Positions 9,002 through 20,362 of a stretch of DNA of 64,000 nucleotides are shown piece by piece. The stretch comes from Gammaproteobacteria bacterium (GTDB lineage Bacteria; Pseudomonadota; Gammaproteobacteria; Pseudomonadales; Azotimanducaceae): assembly GCA_026708185.1 (NCBI GenBank), contig JAPOVK010000032.1, positions 1 through 64,000 of the forward strand, given 5' to 3'. The notes beneath the pieces were generated by a model. That model was not told the DNA's origin and did no database searches. It saw only the letters and a list, made by a program, of their open reading frames with translations. How positions within the stretch are numbered: position 1 is the first letter of the stretch; each line of letters opens with the position of its first letter. The translations under genes were made by a program, and so were the position numbers.

Positions 9002-9229
9002 ATGATCAAGACCCTGGAATGCTTTGGCGACAGCCATGTGCTCGTACTCGACGAGCCCATCCTGAAGATGCTTGGGGTAGGCCGCGATACGCTGCTGCAG
9101 CTGACGATCTCCGGCGGCTCGCTGGTGGTGACGCCGGTCAACGTGGGCGTTGGACGGGCGGACATCGACGCGGTCTTCGACGAGCTGGAACCACGATATG
9201 GCGAGATGTTGCGTCGCCTAGCGGAGTAG
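9002..9229 (+). CDS. AbrB/SpoVT-like DNA-binding domain protein, no adjacent toxin
   Basis: A 75-residue protein from the ATG at 9002. The N-terminal 45 residues fit the swapped-hairpin AbrB/MazE fold: IKTLECFGDSHVLVLDEPIL, a short helix with LGVGRDTLLQL, then the strand GGSLVVTPV. The C-terminal part is an acidic helix (AVFDELEPRYGEMLRRLAE). MazE-type antitoxins look like this, but no PemK/VapC-like reading frame follows: the next gene is a convergent ABC subunit 20 bases away. It may be an orphan antitoxin or a small regulator of the flanking exporters. Confidence 0.65.
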   Translation: MIKTLECFGDSHVLVLDEPILKMLGVGRDTLLQLTISGGSLVVTPVNVGVGRADIDAVFDELEPRYGEMLRRLAE

Positions 9230-9249
9230 TCCCACTCTGTCGACAACGT

Positions 9250-11123
9250 TTACCCGTTCCCGACCGCCTCCCACTGTCGCTTCGTCTCGTCCAAGCCCTG
9301 TCGCCGGTAGAGTTCCGCGTAATGCCCGTCGGCGGCCATCAATTCGACGTGGCTCCCGGTCTCGGTGATCCGGCCGTCCTCGACCACGACGATGCGGGTC
9401 GCGTTGCGGATCGTCGACAGCCGGTGCGCGATCACGAAGCTGATGCGGCCCTGGAAGACGTGCTTCATCCCCTGCTGGATCTTGAGCTCGGTCTCCGTGT
9501 CCACGGACGACGTCGCCTCGTCCATGACGAGGATCTGCGGCTCGGCGAGAATCGCCCGCGCGAACGACACGAGCTGCTTCTGTCCTGCCGACAGCCGGCT
9601 GCCGTTCTCGCCGACCTCGGTGGCGTAGCCGTCCTCCATCTTCGTGATGAACTCGTGCGCGCCGGCTAGCCGCGCGCACCACTCGACTTCCTGGTCGCTC
9701 GCGGTCAGCCGTCCGTAGCGGATGTTGTCCATGATCGAACCGCTGAAGACGTGGGCGTTCTGCAGCACCATGCCGAGGCTCGACTGCAGCCAGTGCAGGC
9801 TGCGGCCGCGGTAGTCGATGCCGTCGATCAGCACTTGCCCCGCGGTCGGCTCGTAGAATCGACAGATCACGTTGACCAACGTGCTCTTGCCGCCGCCCGT
9901 CGGGCCGACGATGGCGACGGTCTCGTCCCTGCCGACCTTGAGGTTGATGTCGCGCAGCACCGGCTTGGCCGGATCGTAGGCGAAGGACACGTTCACCAGT
10001 TCGATCTCGGTGATGCGCACCGGACCGCCGTCGGGGGCGATGTCGCTGCGCGGCGGCGCACCACGCTGGACGGCTAGCGCGCGTTTCACGCTCGGCGAGT
10101 CCTCGATCTCGGGCTCGGCTTCGATGAGCGAGAGCACCCGCTCGGCGGACGCCTGCGCCATCTGCATCTCCGCGAACCAGTGGCCCATCACGTGCACAGG
10201 CTCGAAGAAGGTGCGCGTCAACGTGAAGAACGCGATCAGCGTCCCGGCGCTGATGGCGCCGATGTACAGCAAGGCGCCGCCGACGCCTAGGGTCAGGTTC
10301 ACGGCGATTGCGGACAGCGTCAGTACGAGCGGCAGGAACACGGCCGCCAGCACGAGGTTGCGCACCGAGGCGCGGTACATCGTCCCGGTAAGGCCCGCGA
10401 AGTCGCTGGCGTTGGCTTCCTCGCGCACGAACGCCTTGCTTGTCGTCATGCCCATGATCGACTCGTTGTAGGACCCGGTGATGCGCGAGTTGGTGCTGCG
10501 CACGAGGCGCGCGGTCGACAGGATGCGCTTGCGGAACTTCGCGGACAGCCAGCCGACGGCGGGCATGACGGCCATCGCCACGAGGGCAAGCTGCCAGTGC
10601 ATCACCAGCATGGCTGCCGCGATGCCGACCATCATCACCGTGCCCCAGACGAGATCGAGGAAGGCCCAGGCGAGAATGTCCGTGAGCTTGCGGCAGTCGG
10701 CGGTGAGGCGAGCCATCAACCAGCCCACCGGGCGGTGGTCGAAATACGAGAACGACAGCCGCTGTAGGTTCGCGAATGCGTCCTGGCGAATGTCGTGGCT
10801 GGCGAACGCGTCAATCTTGCCGGCCATCCAGACGAACAGCATGCCGCCGAGGGCGAGCAGGAAGTTCGCACCGGCGTAGGCGGCGGCCCACAGTCCGAAC
10901 GAGGCATCGATGCCGTTCTGTTCGACGTCGTCGACGACGCCCTTGGCGATGAGCGGCAGGGTGATTTCCATGAGCGCAGTCAAAGCGCCGCCGGCTCCGA
11001 GCAGCACGAGCTCCTTCTTGTAGGGCAAGGCGTAGCGCAGCAGGCGCTTCCAGAGCTCGATCTGGATGCCGTCCGCCGCCGCGTGCTCGTCGAAGCCGTC
11101 GGCCTGGTCGTGGTCTTGCATCG

Positions 11124-11127
<4 letters not shown>
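9250..11127 (-). CDS. ABC exporter half-transporter, MdlB-like (catalytic-site subunit)
   Basis: A 625-residue half-transporter with six helices (about residues 35-345) and an ATPase domain: Walker A GPTGGGKST, Q-loop VLQNAHVFS, signature LSAGQKQ, Walker B ILVMDEATSSVD with the catalytic Glu, and H-loop FVIAHRLST. The ATG at 11127 overlaps the upstream stop (ATGA); a second ATG at 11121 has better spacing from GGAGGGG and may be used. It pairs with the preceding gene, whose Walker B carries Asp instead of Glu, the asymmetric pattern of heterodimeric exporters such as MdlAB, BmrCD and TM287/288. Role: export of lipids or drugs across the inner membrane; cargo unknown. Confidence 0.88.
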
Positions 11128-12977
<1,850 letters not shown>

Positions 12978-13325
12978 GGCGGTGTTCCTTCGTTGTTCTT
13001 GCGTGATGGCGCGTTCGGACGCGCGCCTCAAGGGCGCGAAAACGAACGAGCGCGCCGTCTGGACGGTTCGAGTAATCGAGAACTTAAGATGCTCGAACCC
13101 GCTTGAAGCGGGTCGGTGGCGGGGACGCCCTATGGCGGCTCCGTGAGGGCCCCTAACCCGGCTTCAAGCTTGCGCGGCTCCGCTATTCGGGACGTCGCGC
13201 GACGCGTTGTGGTTGGAGAAGTGCATCGGAAATCTCCTTGGGCCGGGTTCGGGAAGGCGCGGACTATACGCTCATTCGTTGACGAGCGATAGTGCTGTTT
13301 CGTCTCGGCGGTTGCCGCGCCATCG
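12978..13325. other. 348-base intergenic region with a hairpin, no gene seen
   Basis: This gap lies upstream of the MdlAB-like operon and downstream of the CurA-type oxidoreductase, both on the minus strand. It contains the inverted repeat ACCCGC-TTGAA-GCGGGT (13097-13113, extendable) and a related CCCGGCTTCAAG at 13157-13168. No convincing promoter or coding frame was found; the frames that cross it lack family features. Confidence 0.4.
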
Positions 13326-14324
13326 CTAGCTGATCTGTACGACCATCTTGCCGGTATTCGCGCCGGTGAACAGCCCGATGAAGGCCTCCGGGGCCTTGTC
13401 CAGGCCATCGAACGTCGTCTCCCGGTACTTCAGCCGACCGCTGGTCACCCAGTCCGTCATGTCGCGCATGAAGTCGTCGCGGAGGTGGTTGAAGTTCGAC
13501 ACGATGAAGCCTTGCAGGGTGAGTTGCATGCCGATGGCGATGGTGAGGTTGTTCGGCCCCGGTACCGGTTCGGTGGCGTTGTATTGCGCGATCGCCCCGC
13601 ACAGCGGGATGCGACCGTTCGGCTTCATGCAATTGAGCGCGGCCTGCAGGTGGTCGCCGCCAACGTTGTCGAAGTAGACATCGAGACCGTCTGGCGCGCC
13701 GTCGCGGATCTGTCGTTCGAGGTGGCCGTCGTGGTAGTCGAAGGCGTGGTCGAAGCCGAGATCGTCTACCAGGTGGCGGACCTTCTCGGCGCTGCCCGCG
13801 CTGCCGATGGCCGTGCAGCCCTTGATCTTGGCGATCTGGCCGACCGCGCTGCCCACGGCACCGGCCGCCCCGGAGACGAACACGGTGTCGCCTTCGGCGA
13901 GGGCGCCGACGTCGAGCAGGCCGACGTAGGCGGTCATTCCCGGCATGCCGAGAACGCCGAGATAGGCGGACGCCGGCGCCTTGAGTTCGCCGAGTCGCCG
14001 CAAGCCGGCGGCCCTGGCGACGAAGGCGTCCCGCCAGCCGAAGTGCGACTCTACGTGCTCGCCCTCGGGCAGTTCGGGGTCGTTCGACTGCACGACGCGG
14101 CCGATCGCGCCGCCGGTGAGCGCTTCGCCGATCTGGAATGGCGGCGTGTAGGACTTGCGGTCGATCATGCGCCCGCGCATGTAGGGATCGACGGACATGC
14201 ACAGGTTCTCGACCAGAACTTCACCAGGACCGGGCTCAGGCAACTCCGCCTCGCGGACGGTGAAGTCCTCGACCTTTGGAAGCCCTACGGGGCGGCTTTG
14301 CAGGACGACCTGGGAGGATTTCAT
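13326..14324 (-). CDS. NADP-dependent CurA-type oxidoreductase (MDR superfamily)
   Basis: A 332-residue zinc-independent medium-chain reductase. The N-terminal substrate domain contains LCMSVDPYMRGRM, diagnostic of the CurA/prostaglandin reductase/leukotriene B4 dehydrogenase branch. The Rossmann motif is VFVSGAAGAVGSAVGQIAKI, followed by the family segment YFDNVGGDHLQAAL. Members reduce alpha,beta-double bonds of enones and alkenals with NADPH in the cytosol, often for detoxification. Length is typical (about 330-345). Stand-alone gene, 48 bases downstream of the transglutaminase on the same strand. Confidence 0.9.
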   Translation of the reverse strand: MKSSQVVLQSRPVGLPKVEDFTVREAELPEPGPGEVLVENLCMSVDPYMRGRMIDRKSYTPPFQIGEALTGGAIGRVVQSNDPELPEGEHVESHFGWRDAFVARAAGLRRLGELKAPASAYLGVLGMPGMTAYVGLLDVGALAEGDTVFVSGAAGAVGSAVGQIAKIKGCTAIGSAGSAEKVRHLVDDLGFDHAFDYHDGHLERQIRDGAPDGLDVYFDNVGGDHLQAALNCMKPNGRIPLCGAIAQYNATEPVPGPNNLTIAIGMQLTLQGFIVSNFNHLRDDFMRDMTDWVTSGRLKYRETTFDGLDKAPEAFIGLFTGANTGKMVVQIS

Positions 14325-14372
14325 GCGTTGTGTTCCTTGCGCGAGACGGCGCGCATCTTAGCGCATCGCCGG

Positions 14373-15815
14373 TCAGTACACGGCCTCGACGACGCGCAAG
14401 CTCAAGTTCGGCAGCTCGGCGATCAAGGCGAGCGCGAAAGCCTCGGGCAGGCGCAGGTGAGTCAAGTCCGCCGAGTCTTGGTTCCAAGTCGGGTCTACGC
14501 CTCGCCAAACACCCCCGATGGCGACTTCGTTCCACGCGTGCAGCGCGAAAGCGCCCGCGCCTTCCCCGGGTTCCTCGCGGTAGGCGAGTCCGACGACCGT
14601 GCGCGCCGGTAGTCCCACGGCACGTGCGAGCGTCGTGTAGAAGTCGGCGAACTCCGTGCAGTCGCCAACCCGACGGCGCATGGTGTCCAGGACACCGCCC
14701 GCGTGATCGGTGTCGCGGTAACGAAGGTGGCCGTGCACGAACCCGGCGAGGGCCGCCGCGCGGTCGGCGTCGTGCGCCAACCCGGCGACAGCCCGTTCGG
14801 CGAGCGCGGTCAGGTTCAGGTCATCGGCCGGGTAGCTCACAGTTGCGGCCGAGGCGCGAGTCACGTCGTGGGGGTCGGCGATGGACAGGGCGTCGGAGTC
14901 GCTGATGAACATGGATGGCATGGCCTGGATCCACCGAGGAGTCTCGTCGCCGGTATGGATGATGGCCACCACGAGGCGCCGCAGCGCATGAGGTTGCGGA
15001 ATCGGTCGGTCGACGGCGACGCTCTGCGCGGTCGAAAACACCGCGGGTCGCTGCTCCCATAGCCGGGCGAGGCTTTCATCGGCAACGGCTTCGAGGGAGA
15101 ACAGCGCGCCGATCTGCATCCGTCGCGGTACGAGGTCGTTGTCCATCCTGACATAGGTGGAGTCGGCCACGGAGTCCTTGCCTACCTCGACGCCGTCCGC
15201 GTCCCGGGCGTGGAGGCGCCAGGTGTCGGTGACCACCGTCAGCCGGTCGAAATCAACGGCGCGCGCGGACCGGGTCGCGCCGACCTGTGGTTCGTCCTCG
15301 GCGAGCCAGCGCTCGATCGCGAGGTAGTCGTCCATGGCAAGGTCGTCGTCGAAGTCCGTCCGTCGTTCGTGGGTTGCCTCGTTGACGGTTGCGAAACCGT
15401 CCGCGATGCGCACGCGGGTTGGCCGGGTTTCTCCCGACGCCGCCGTATGCTCAGCGCGCACCAGCAGATGCGGTGGTTGCCGGTCGAAGACGAGCGTGTC
15501 CTCCATGCGCGTGACGACGTCGCCAACCAGCTTGAAATGCAGCTGTGTCTGGAATTCGTAGCCGCCGTCCGGGGTCCGTCTGGTTTCTGCGCGGTAGTGG
15601 CCGACCGGTCGATGGCGGAACATGACCGCATACCAGCGCTCGCCGGCGAGCCGGTCGGCGATCGCAGAGGCTGGACTGGGCGGTTTTGCGAGAAACAGCG
15701 CGGCCAGGACGAGAGCGACGAGTCCACCGAGGCAGATGAGTCCATAGACAGCCCACCGAGACGGGAACACCCGACGGTGAGGGACCGTTGGCCGGTCTGT
15801 GGGGATCTTTGGCAT
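14373..15815 (-). CDS. Membrane-anchored transglutaminase-like cysteine protease family protein
   Basis: A 480-residue protein with one N-terminal anchor (YGLICLGGLVALVLAALFLA, about residues 24-43) and the rest probably periplasmic. The C-terminal transglutaminase-like core has C386 in GDCTEFADFY, H426 in FALHAWNEV and D441 in GVDPTWNQ, the papain-type triad of this superfamily. The middle 300 residues are beta-rich and lack a recognised name. Such proteins cleave or crosslink amide bonds, but substrates of bacterial members are mostly unknown. The divergent neighbour glnS starts 140 bases away. Confidence 0.82.
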   Translation of the reverse strand: MPKIPTDRPTVPHRRVFPSRWAVYGLICLGGLVALVLAALFLAKPPSPASAIADRLAGERWYAVMFRHRPVGHYRAETRRTPDGGYEFQTQLHFKLVGDVVTRMEDTLVFDRQPPHLLVRAEHTAASGETRPTRVRIADGFATVNEATHERRTDFDDDLAMDDYLAIERWLAEDEPQVGATRSARAVDFDRLTVVTDTWRLHARDADGVEVGKDSVADSTYVRMDNDLVPRRMQIGALFSLEAVADESLARLWEQRPAVFSTAQSVAVDRPIPQPHALRRLVVAIIHTGDETPRWIQAMPSMFISDSDALSIADPHDVTRASAATVSYPADDLNLTALAERAVAGLAHDADRAAALAGFVHGHLRYRDTDHAGGVLDTMRRRVGDCTEFADFYTTLARAVGLPARTVVGLAYREEPGEGAGAFALHAWNEVAIGGVWRGVDPTWNQDSADLTHLRLPEAFALALIAELPNLSLRVVEAVY

Positions 15816-15955
15816 GAACGCGGGCCGGACCGCACGCGATGAGTGGTCGGGGATTCTCGCACGGTTCGCGCCTGGCTTTGACAGCGAGCGGACGGCTTGT
15901 TACAAGGCTCGCCGCCGCGCGCCCAAGCCGCTTTGCCGCGCCTCAGGACCCACCC

Positions 15956-17596
15956 ATGCCAGCCGATCTACGCGACTTCATCCGCGACCGCATCCGCCGC
16001 GACTTGGACGGTGGTTCCGCCGGCGTCGTCACGCGGTTCCCACCGGAGCCCAACGGCTACCTGCACGTCGGCCACTCCAAGTCGATCTGCCTAAACTTCG
16101 GTGTCGCGCAGGAGTTCGGCGGCAAGACGTATCTGCGCTACGACGACACGAATCCGGAAAAGGAGAGCGAGGAGTTCGTCGAGTCGATCCAGCGCGACGT
16201 CGCGTGGCTGGGTTTCGACTGGGAGGGTCCCACCTTCGCCTCCGACTACTTCGACGAGTTGTACGGGTTTGCCGAGCAACTCATCGAGCGCGGCAAGGCC
16301 TACGTCTGCAGCCTGACGGCGGACGAGATACGCAAGACGCGAGGCACGCTGACCGAGCCCGGTACGCCGAGCCCGTATCGCGACCGGGGGATTGCCGAGA
16401 ACCTGGACCTCTTCCGCCGCATGCGCGCCGGCGAGTTCGCGGACGGCGAGCACGTCCTGCGTGCGAGGATCGACATGGCCTCGCCGAACGTGAACATGCG
16501 CGACCCGGTCCTCTACCGCATCCGGCACGCCACCCATCACCGGACCGGCGACGACTGGTGCATCTACCCGATGTACGACTTCACCCACTGCATCTGCGAT
16601 GCGCTCGAGGGCATCACGCACTCGCTGTGCACCCTGGAGTTCGAAGACCACCGCCCGCTCTACGACTGGGTGCTGGACAACATCGCGGTCAACTTCCACC
16701 CGCCGCAGATCGAGTTCTCCAGGCTCGAGGTCGAGTACGTGGTGATGTCCAAGCGCCTGTTCGCCGCGCTCGTTGACGGCGGCCACGTCACGGGCTGGGA
16801 CGATCCGCGCATGCCCACGCTCGCCGGCATGCGCCGCCGCGGCTACACGCCCGCGGCGATCCGCGAACTGTGCCGCCGGATCGGCGTGACGAAGTCCGAG
16901 AACCGCATCGAGTACGAGTTGCTGGAGTTCTGCGTACGCCGGGATCTTGAACGAGCGCCCCGGGGGATGGCGGTGCTCGACCCGTTGCGCGTGGTCCTCA
17001 CCAACTTTCAGCCCGATGCCGAGACGCTGACCGCCGCATGGCATCCCCAACATCCGGACCTCGGCGTCCGGGAGATGACCTTCTCGGAGGTGCTCTACAT
17101 CGACCGCGACGATTTCATGGAGACGCCGCCGCCCAAGTACCGGCGGCTGACGCCGGGCGGGATGGTGCGTCTACGCTACGGCTACATCATCATCTGCGAC
17201 GAGGTCGTCAAGGATGCGTCTGGCGCGATCGTGGAACTGCGTTGCCGCTACGTGCCGGAGTCGAAGAGCGGTAGCGACACGAGCGGCTTGAAGCCGAAGG
17301 GCGTGATCCACTGGGTGGACGCCGAAACCGCGCGGCCGGCAAGCATTCACCTCTACGAGCGCTTGTTCACGGAGGCGAATCCGAACAGCGCGAACTATCT
17401 CGATGTACTCAATCCGGACTCCCTACGCGCCATGGAGGGCTGGGTGGAACCCGCGGTCGTGGCGAGCGATCAGCGTGCCTTCCAGTTCGAGCGGCTGGGC
17501 TATTTCGTCAAGGATGCGGTCGACTACGCACCGGCGCGGCCGGTCTTCAACCGGACGGTGGCCCTGCGCGACAGCTACAAGCCAAAGGTTCCATGA
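15956..17596 (+). CDS. glnS: Glutaminyl-tRNA synthetase
   Basis: A 546-residue class Ic aminoacyl-tRNA synthetase, the normal length. The HIGH-like signature is PPEPNGYLHVGHSKS (near residue 29) and the KMSKS-like loop is VVMSKR (262-267). The glutamine- and ATP-site region YLRYDDTNPEKE and the GlnRS-type IYPMYDFTH are present, and the C-terminal anticodon-binding beta-barrels follow (LRYGYIIIC; KGVIHWV). It charges tRNA-Gln directly, a route found mainly in beta/gammaproteobacteria and a few others, which supports the taxonomic guess. The ATG at 15956 begins the conserved N-terminus. Its last four bases overlap the next gene (ATGA). Confidence 0.96.
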   Translation: MPADLRDFIRDRIRRDLDGGSAGVVTRFPPEPNGYLHVGHSKSICLNFGVAQEFGGKTYLRYDDTNPEKESEEFVESIQRDVAWLGFDWEGPTFASDYFDELYGFAEQLIERGKAYVCSLTADEIRKTRGTLTEPGTPSPYRDRGIAENLDLFRRMRAGEFADGEHVLRARIDMASPNVNMRDPVLYRIRHATHHRTGDDWCIYPMYDFTHCICDALEGITHSLCTLEFEDHRPLYDWVLDNIAVNFHPPQIEFSRLEVEYVVMSKRLFAALVDGGHVTGWDDPRMPTLAGMRRRGYTPAAIRELCRRIGVTKSENRIEYELLEFCVRRDLERAPRGMAVLDPLRVVLTNFQPDAETLTAAWHPQHPDLGVREMTFSEVLYIDRDDFMETPPPKYRRLTPGGMVRLRYGYIIICDEVVKDASGAIVELRCRYVPESKSGSDTSGLKPKGVIHWVDAETARPASIHLYERLFTEANPNSANYLDVLNPDSLRAMEGWVEPAVVASDQRAFQFERLGYFVKDAVDYAPARPVFNRTVALRDSYKPKVP

Positions 17597-18495
17597 CGCC
17601 GACGCGGGCCGACGTGGTCGCGGCGGCCGCGCGCATTCGCCACCACGTGCACCGCACGCCCGTGCTGACGAGCCGAACGATCGACGGCCTGCTCGGGGCC
17701 GAGTTTCACTTCAAGTGCGAGAACCTGCAGCGCATGGGCGCATTCAAGATCCGTGGCGCGACCAACGCCGTGCGGATGTTGCCCGACGTCGTCGAGACGG
17801 TCGCAACGCATTCGTCCGGGAACCACGGCGCGGCCCTGGCGCTCGCCGCCGCCGAAGCCGGGCTGCGCGCGATCATCGTCGTGCCGAGCGACGCGCGAGA
17901 ATCGAAACGACGCGCGATCGAACGCTACGGCGCCGAGGTCGTGACCTCGGCGCCGACGTTGGCGAGTCGGGAAGCGACGCTCGAACGGGTCGTCGCGGAC
18001 ACCGGCGCGACGTTCGTGCCGCCGTACGACCATGCGGACATCATCGCCGGTGCGGGGACGAGCGCGTTGGAACTGCTCGAGCAGTGCCCCGGGCTCGACC
18101 AAATCTGGGTGCCGGTGGGCGGCGGCGGCTTGGCGGCCGGCACGGTGCTCGCTGTCGGTGACGAGGCGCAGGTGATGCTGGCGGAGCCTGAGCTTGCGGC
18201 CGATGCTTGGCAGTCGCTCAACTCCGGCGTCCTGCAGGGCGCGATGCCGCCGGTCACGGTGGCCGACGGCCTGCGAACAGCCCTCGGCAAGCTCAATTTC
18301 GCGATTCTCCGCGAGGCCGGCATGACTGTGCGATTAGCGTCGGAAGCGGGCATCGAAGCGTGGGTGGCGCGCCTGTCGGCGATCCTGAAGGTCGTCGTCG
18401 AACCATCCGCCGTGGTCACATTGGCGGCGATGGCGGAGAACGCCGATGTGGCACGTGGCCGGGTGGGCGTGATCCTGAGCGGGGGCAACGTCTAA
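17593..18495 (+). CDS. PLP-dependent threonine dehydratase/serine racemase-like enzyme
   Basis: A 300-residue fold-type II PLP enzyme. The Schiff-base lysine is K52 in GAFKIRGA; SSGNHGAALALAA binds the substrate carboxylate; the glycine loop VPVGGGGLAAG binds the cofactor phosphate; the C-terminal LSGGNV is typical. Family members deaminate threonine/serine or racemise serine. There is no ACT regulatory domain, so it is of the catabolic or racemase type. Its ATG overlaps the glnS stop by four bases, implying co-translation; the functional reason is unclear. The chain is about 20 residues shorter than typical. Confidence 0.85.
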   Translation: MTPTRADVVAAAARIRHHVHRTPVLTSRTIDGLLGAEFHFKCENLQRMGAFKIRGATNAVRMLPDVVETVATHSSGNHGAALALAAAEAGLRAIIVVPSDARESKRRAIERYGAEVVTSAPTLASREATLERVVADTGATFVPPYDHADIIAGAGTSALELLEQCPGLDQIWVPVGGGGLAAGTVLAVGDEAQVMLAEPELAADAWQSLNSGVLQGAMPPVTVADGLRTALGKLNFAILREAGMTVRLASEAGIEAWVARLSAILKVVVEPSAVVTLAAMAENADVARGRVGVILSGGNV

Positions 18496-18566
18496 CCCGC
18501 GCCGTCCGTCGGCGATTCCGCATCTCTTATAGGATTGGCGGCATCGTCTGGTTCTTGGAGACCCTC

Positions 18567-19184
18567 GTGAAGAGCGTCGCTGGCTATGCCTTCGAAGTGT
18601 TTATCGTGTTCCTTGGCGTCTACCTAGCGTTCATGGTCACCGACTATCAGGATGAGGTCCGGGACCGGGCCGTGCGGATCAAGTACTACGACAGCCTGAT
18701 CTTCGAGTTCGGGGGTCTCATCCGTCACTTGGACGGGGAGGAAGCCAAGCTCCGTCGCCACTTGGCGGTCGTCGAGGACATCGAGAAGGGGAACCGCCCG
18801 CACATTCCCGCCAGCGATCTTCACTATGTCTACCCGGCCGCCGTGGTGGCCGCGGCGTGGGAGGGAAGGAACTTCGAGTCGCTGCGCACGCAGGATCTCC
18901 GCTCCATCATCAGCGGGACGCCGGCGCTCACCACCCTTGAGGAACTCGTGCGCATGCTGAACCAGCTTTCCGCGACAGTGTTGCTCCCGGCCCAGATCGC
19001 CTCCGAGAACTGCTGCTACCGGGACGACGGCCAGTTGCGAGAGGAGTTCGCTTGGTATCCCCGTCTGGTGGGGGAAATCCACGAACTCAACCGGGAACTG
19101 CGGACCGTCGTTGTGGAGCAGGCCTTGCCCGATCTCACGTCGAGCAAGGAGACGTTGGCCGAGGGCGGCTACTGGCCGCTATAG
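18567..19184 (+). CDS. Single-helix membrane protein with coiled C-terminal domain (DUF6090-like pattern)
   Basis: A 205-residue protein starting at the GTG at 18567, with TTGGAG eight bases upstream. An N-terminal helix (AFEVFIVFLGVYLAFMVTDY) leads directly into charged helices (DEVRDRAVRIKYYDSLIFEF), then helical sequence that includes NFESLRTQDLRSIISGTPAL. The layout, one helix ending in an acidic-aromatic turn followed by E/R-rich helices, resembles uncharacterised DUF6090-like proteins; I do not assign a function. Its end overlaps the convergent aspartic-protease gene by six bases. Confidence 0.6.
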   Translation: MKSVAGYAFEVFIVFLGVYLAFMVTDYQDEVRDRAVRIKYYDSLIFEFGGLIRHLDGEEAKLRRHLAVVEDIEKGNRPHIPASDLHYVYPAAVVAAAWEGRNFESLRTQDLRSIISGTPALTTLEELVRMLNQLSATVLLPAQIASENCCYRDDGQLREEFAWYPRLVGEIHELNRELRTVVVEQALPDLTSSKETLAEGGYWPL

Positions 19185-19574
19185 GGCGGTTAGCTCCGGG
19201 GCCGCTTGCCTGCGTTTCATGCGCACGGCCGGCCGGCGCTTCAACCGTTGCGACACCGGATCGACCTCGATGCCGACGGATTCGAGGGCCGTCAACCCTA
19301 GGATCGGTTCAACACCGGGACTGCCGAAGCAGATCGTGGCGCCGACGATCTCCCCCATGAACTCGACCTCGGCCGGCGCAATGTCCACGGTCTCCTCGCG
19401 ACCGTCGGCGAGTTCGTAGGTCCTAGTGCCCCGTGGCACGAGACCTATGCTGCGCAACGCGTCACCGGGCACGACACAGTCCGTGGATCCGGTGTCGACG
19501 AGGAAAAGCCCGTCCCAGGACCGGTCGTGATCAGCGGGATTGCGAATGGTGGCGGTGACCTGGACTACCCGCAT
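19179..19574 (-). CDS. Retropepsin-like aspartic protease
   Basis: A 131-residue clan AA protein. The catalytic signature is FLVDTGSTD with Asp at residue 27, followed by the flap-like region and the second hydrophobic glycine motif PILGLTALESVGIEVDP. It is the size of one retropepsin monomer, so activity would need a dimer. No signal peptide. The ATG at 19574 sits five bases after the SDR stop, suggesting it is the last gene of the crotonase-SDR-protease operon. Its substrates are unknown; similar small proteins are common in bacterial genomes without assigned roles. Confidence 0.75.
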   Translation of the reverse strand: MRVVQVTATIRNPADHDRSWDGLFLVDTGSTDCVVPGDALRSIGLVPRGTRTYELADGREETVDIAPAEVEFMGEIVGATICFGSPGVEPILGLTALESVGIEVDPVSQRLKRRPAVRMKRRQAAPELTAL

Positions 19575-19579
19575 GACGC

Positions 19580-20359
19580 TCAGCGGGCCGTGTAACCGCC
19601 GTCCACGGGCAAGACGATGCCCGAGACGAAGCTCGCATCGTCGCTGGCGAGGAACGCCACTGCGGCTGCGACCTCCTCGGCCTGTCCGAGGCGCCCTAAC
19701 GGGTGCAGGGACTCCAGGAACTGCTGACCTGCCGCGTTCTCGCGAATCCCCGCGGTCATCGGCGTCTCGATGTACCCGGGCGCCACGGCGTTGACCCGGA
19801 CGTTGCGCCGCCCGAACGAGATCGCGTATTGGCGCGTAAGGCCCGAAACGCCGTGCTTGGCGGCGACGTAAGCCCCCGCGCCCGGGGCCAACGGCTCGTT
19901 GGCGGGCGGGATGGCGTCGCTGTCGGTGGCACCCGTGAGTCCGACAAGGCCCGCGATCGACGCGGTCGAGATGATCACACCGCCGCCGCGGGCGGCGAGG
20001 AACGGTGCACCGTGGAACAGGCCGTAGTAGACGCCGCTCAAGTTGACCGCGATGGTCCGGTCCCAGTCCCCGCCGCCGCCGATTCCGGCGTTGTTGAACA
20101 GGATGTCCAAGCCGCCGAGGCGGTCCGCCGTGGCGGCGAGTGCGTCCTGCACCGCGGTTTCGTCGCTGACGTCCAGGGCCATGGAGGCGCTTGTGCCGCC
20201 GTCGGCGGCGATGGCTTCGGCGACTTCCTCGGCCCCGGATGCGTTTATGTCCGCACACATGACGGCAGCACCCTCGGTGGCCAGGCGGACGACCGTGGCC
20301 TTGCCGATACCGCTTGCCGCGCCCGTGACCAGCGCGGCTCGACCTACGAGACGATTCAT
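19580..20359 (-). CDS. Short-chain dehydrogenase/reductase with an insertion between catalytic residues
   Basis: A 259-residue classical SDR. NAD(P)-binding TGAASGIGK (residues 12-20), NNAG (89-92), catalytic S134 (STASIAG) and Y164-x3-K168 (YVAAK) are present, and the C-terminal VSGIVLPVDGGYTAR is typical. The acidic ADINA after strand 2 suggests NAD preference. Ser and Tyr are normally about 13 residues apart; here they are 30 apart because of an inserted segment containing GATDSDAIPPANEPLAPG. It follows the crotonase by three bases and is probably part of one CoA-ester or alcohol oxidation route. Confidence 0.88.
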   Translation of the reverse strand: MNRLVGRAALVTGAASGIGKATVVRLATEGAAVMCADINASGAEEVAEAIAADGGTSASMALDVSDETAVQDALAATADRLGGLDILFNNAGIGGGGDWDRTIAVNLSGVYYGLFHGAPFLAARGGGVIISTASIAGLVGLTGATDSDAIPPANEPLAPGAGAYVAAKHGVSGLTRQYAISFGRRNVRVNAVAPGYIETPMTAGIRENAAGQQFLESLHPLGRLGQAEEVAAAVAFLASDDASFVSGIVLPVDGGYTAR

Positions 20360-20362
20360 GGG

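Noticed and set aside
9002-9249. Toxin-antitoxin pair around the AbrB-like gene
   Set aside because: No small toxin-like frame lies within 250 bases on the same strand; the adjoining gene is an ABC subunit on the other strand.
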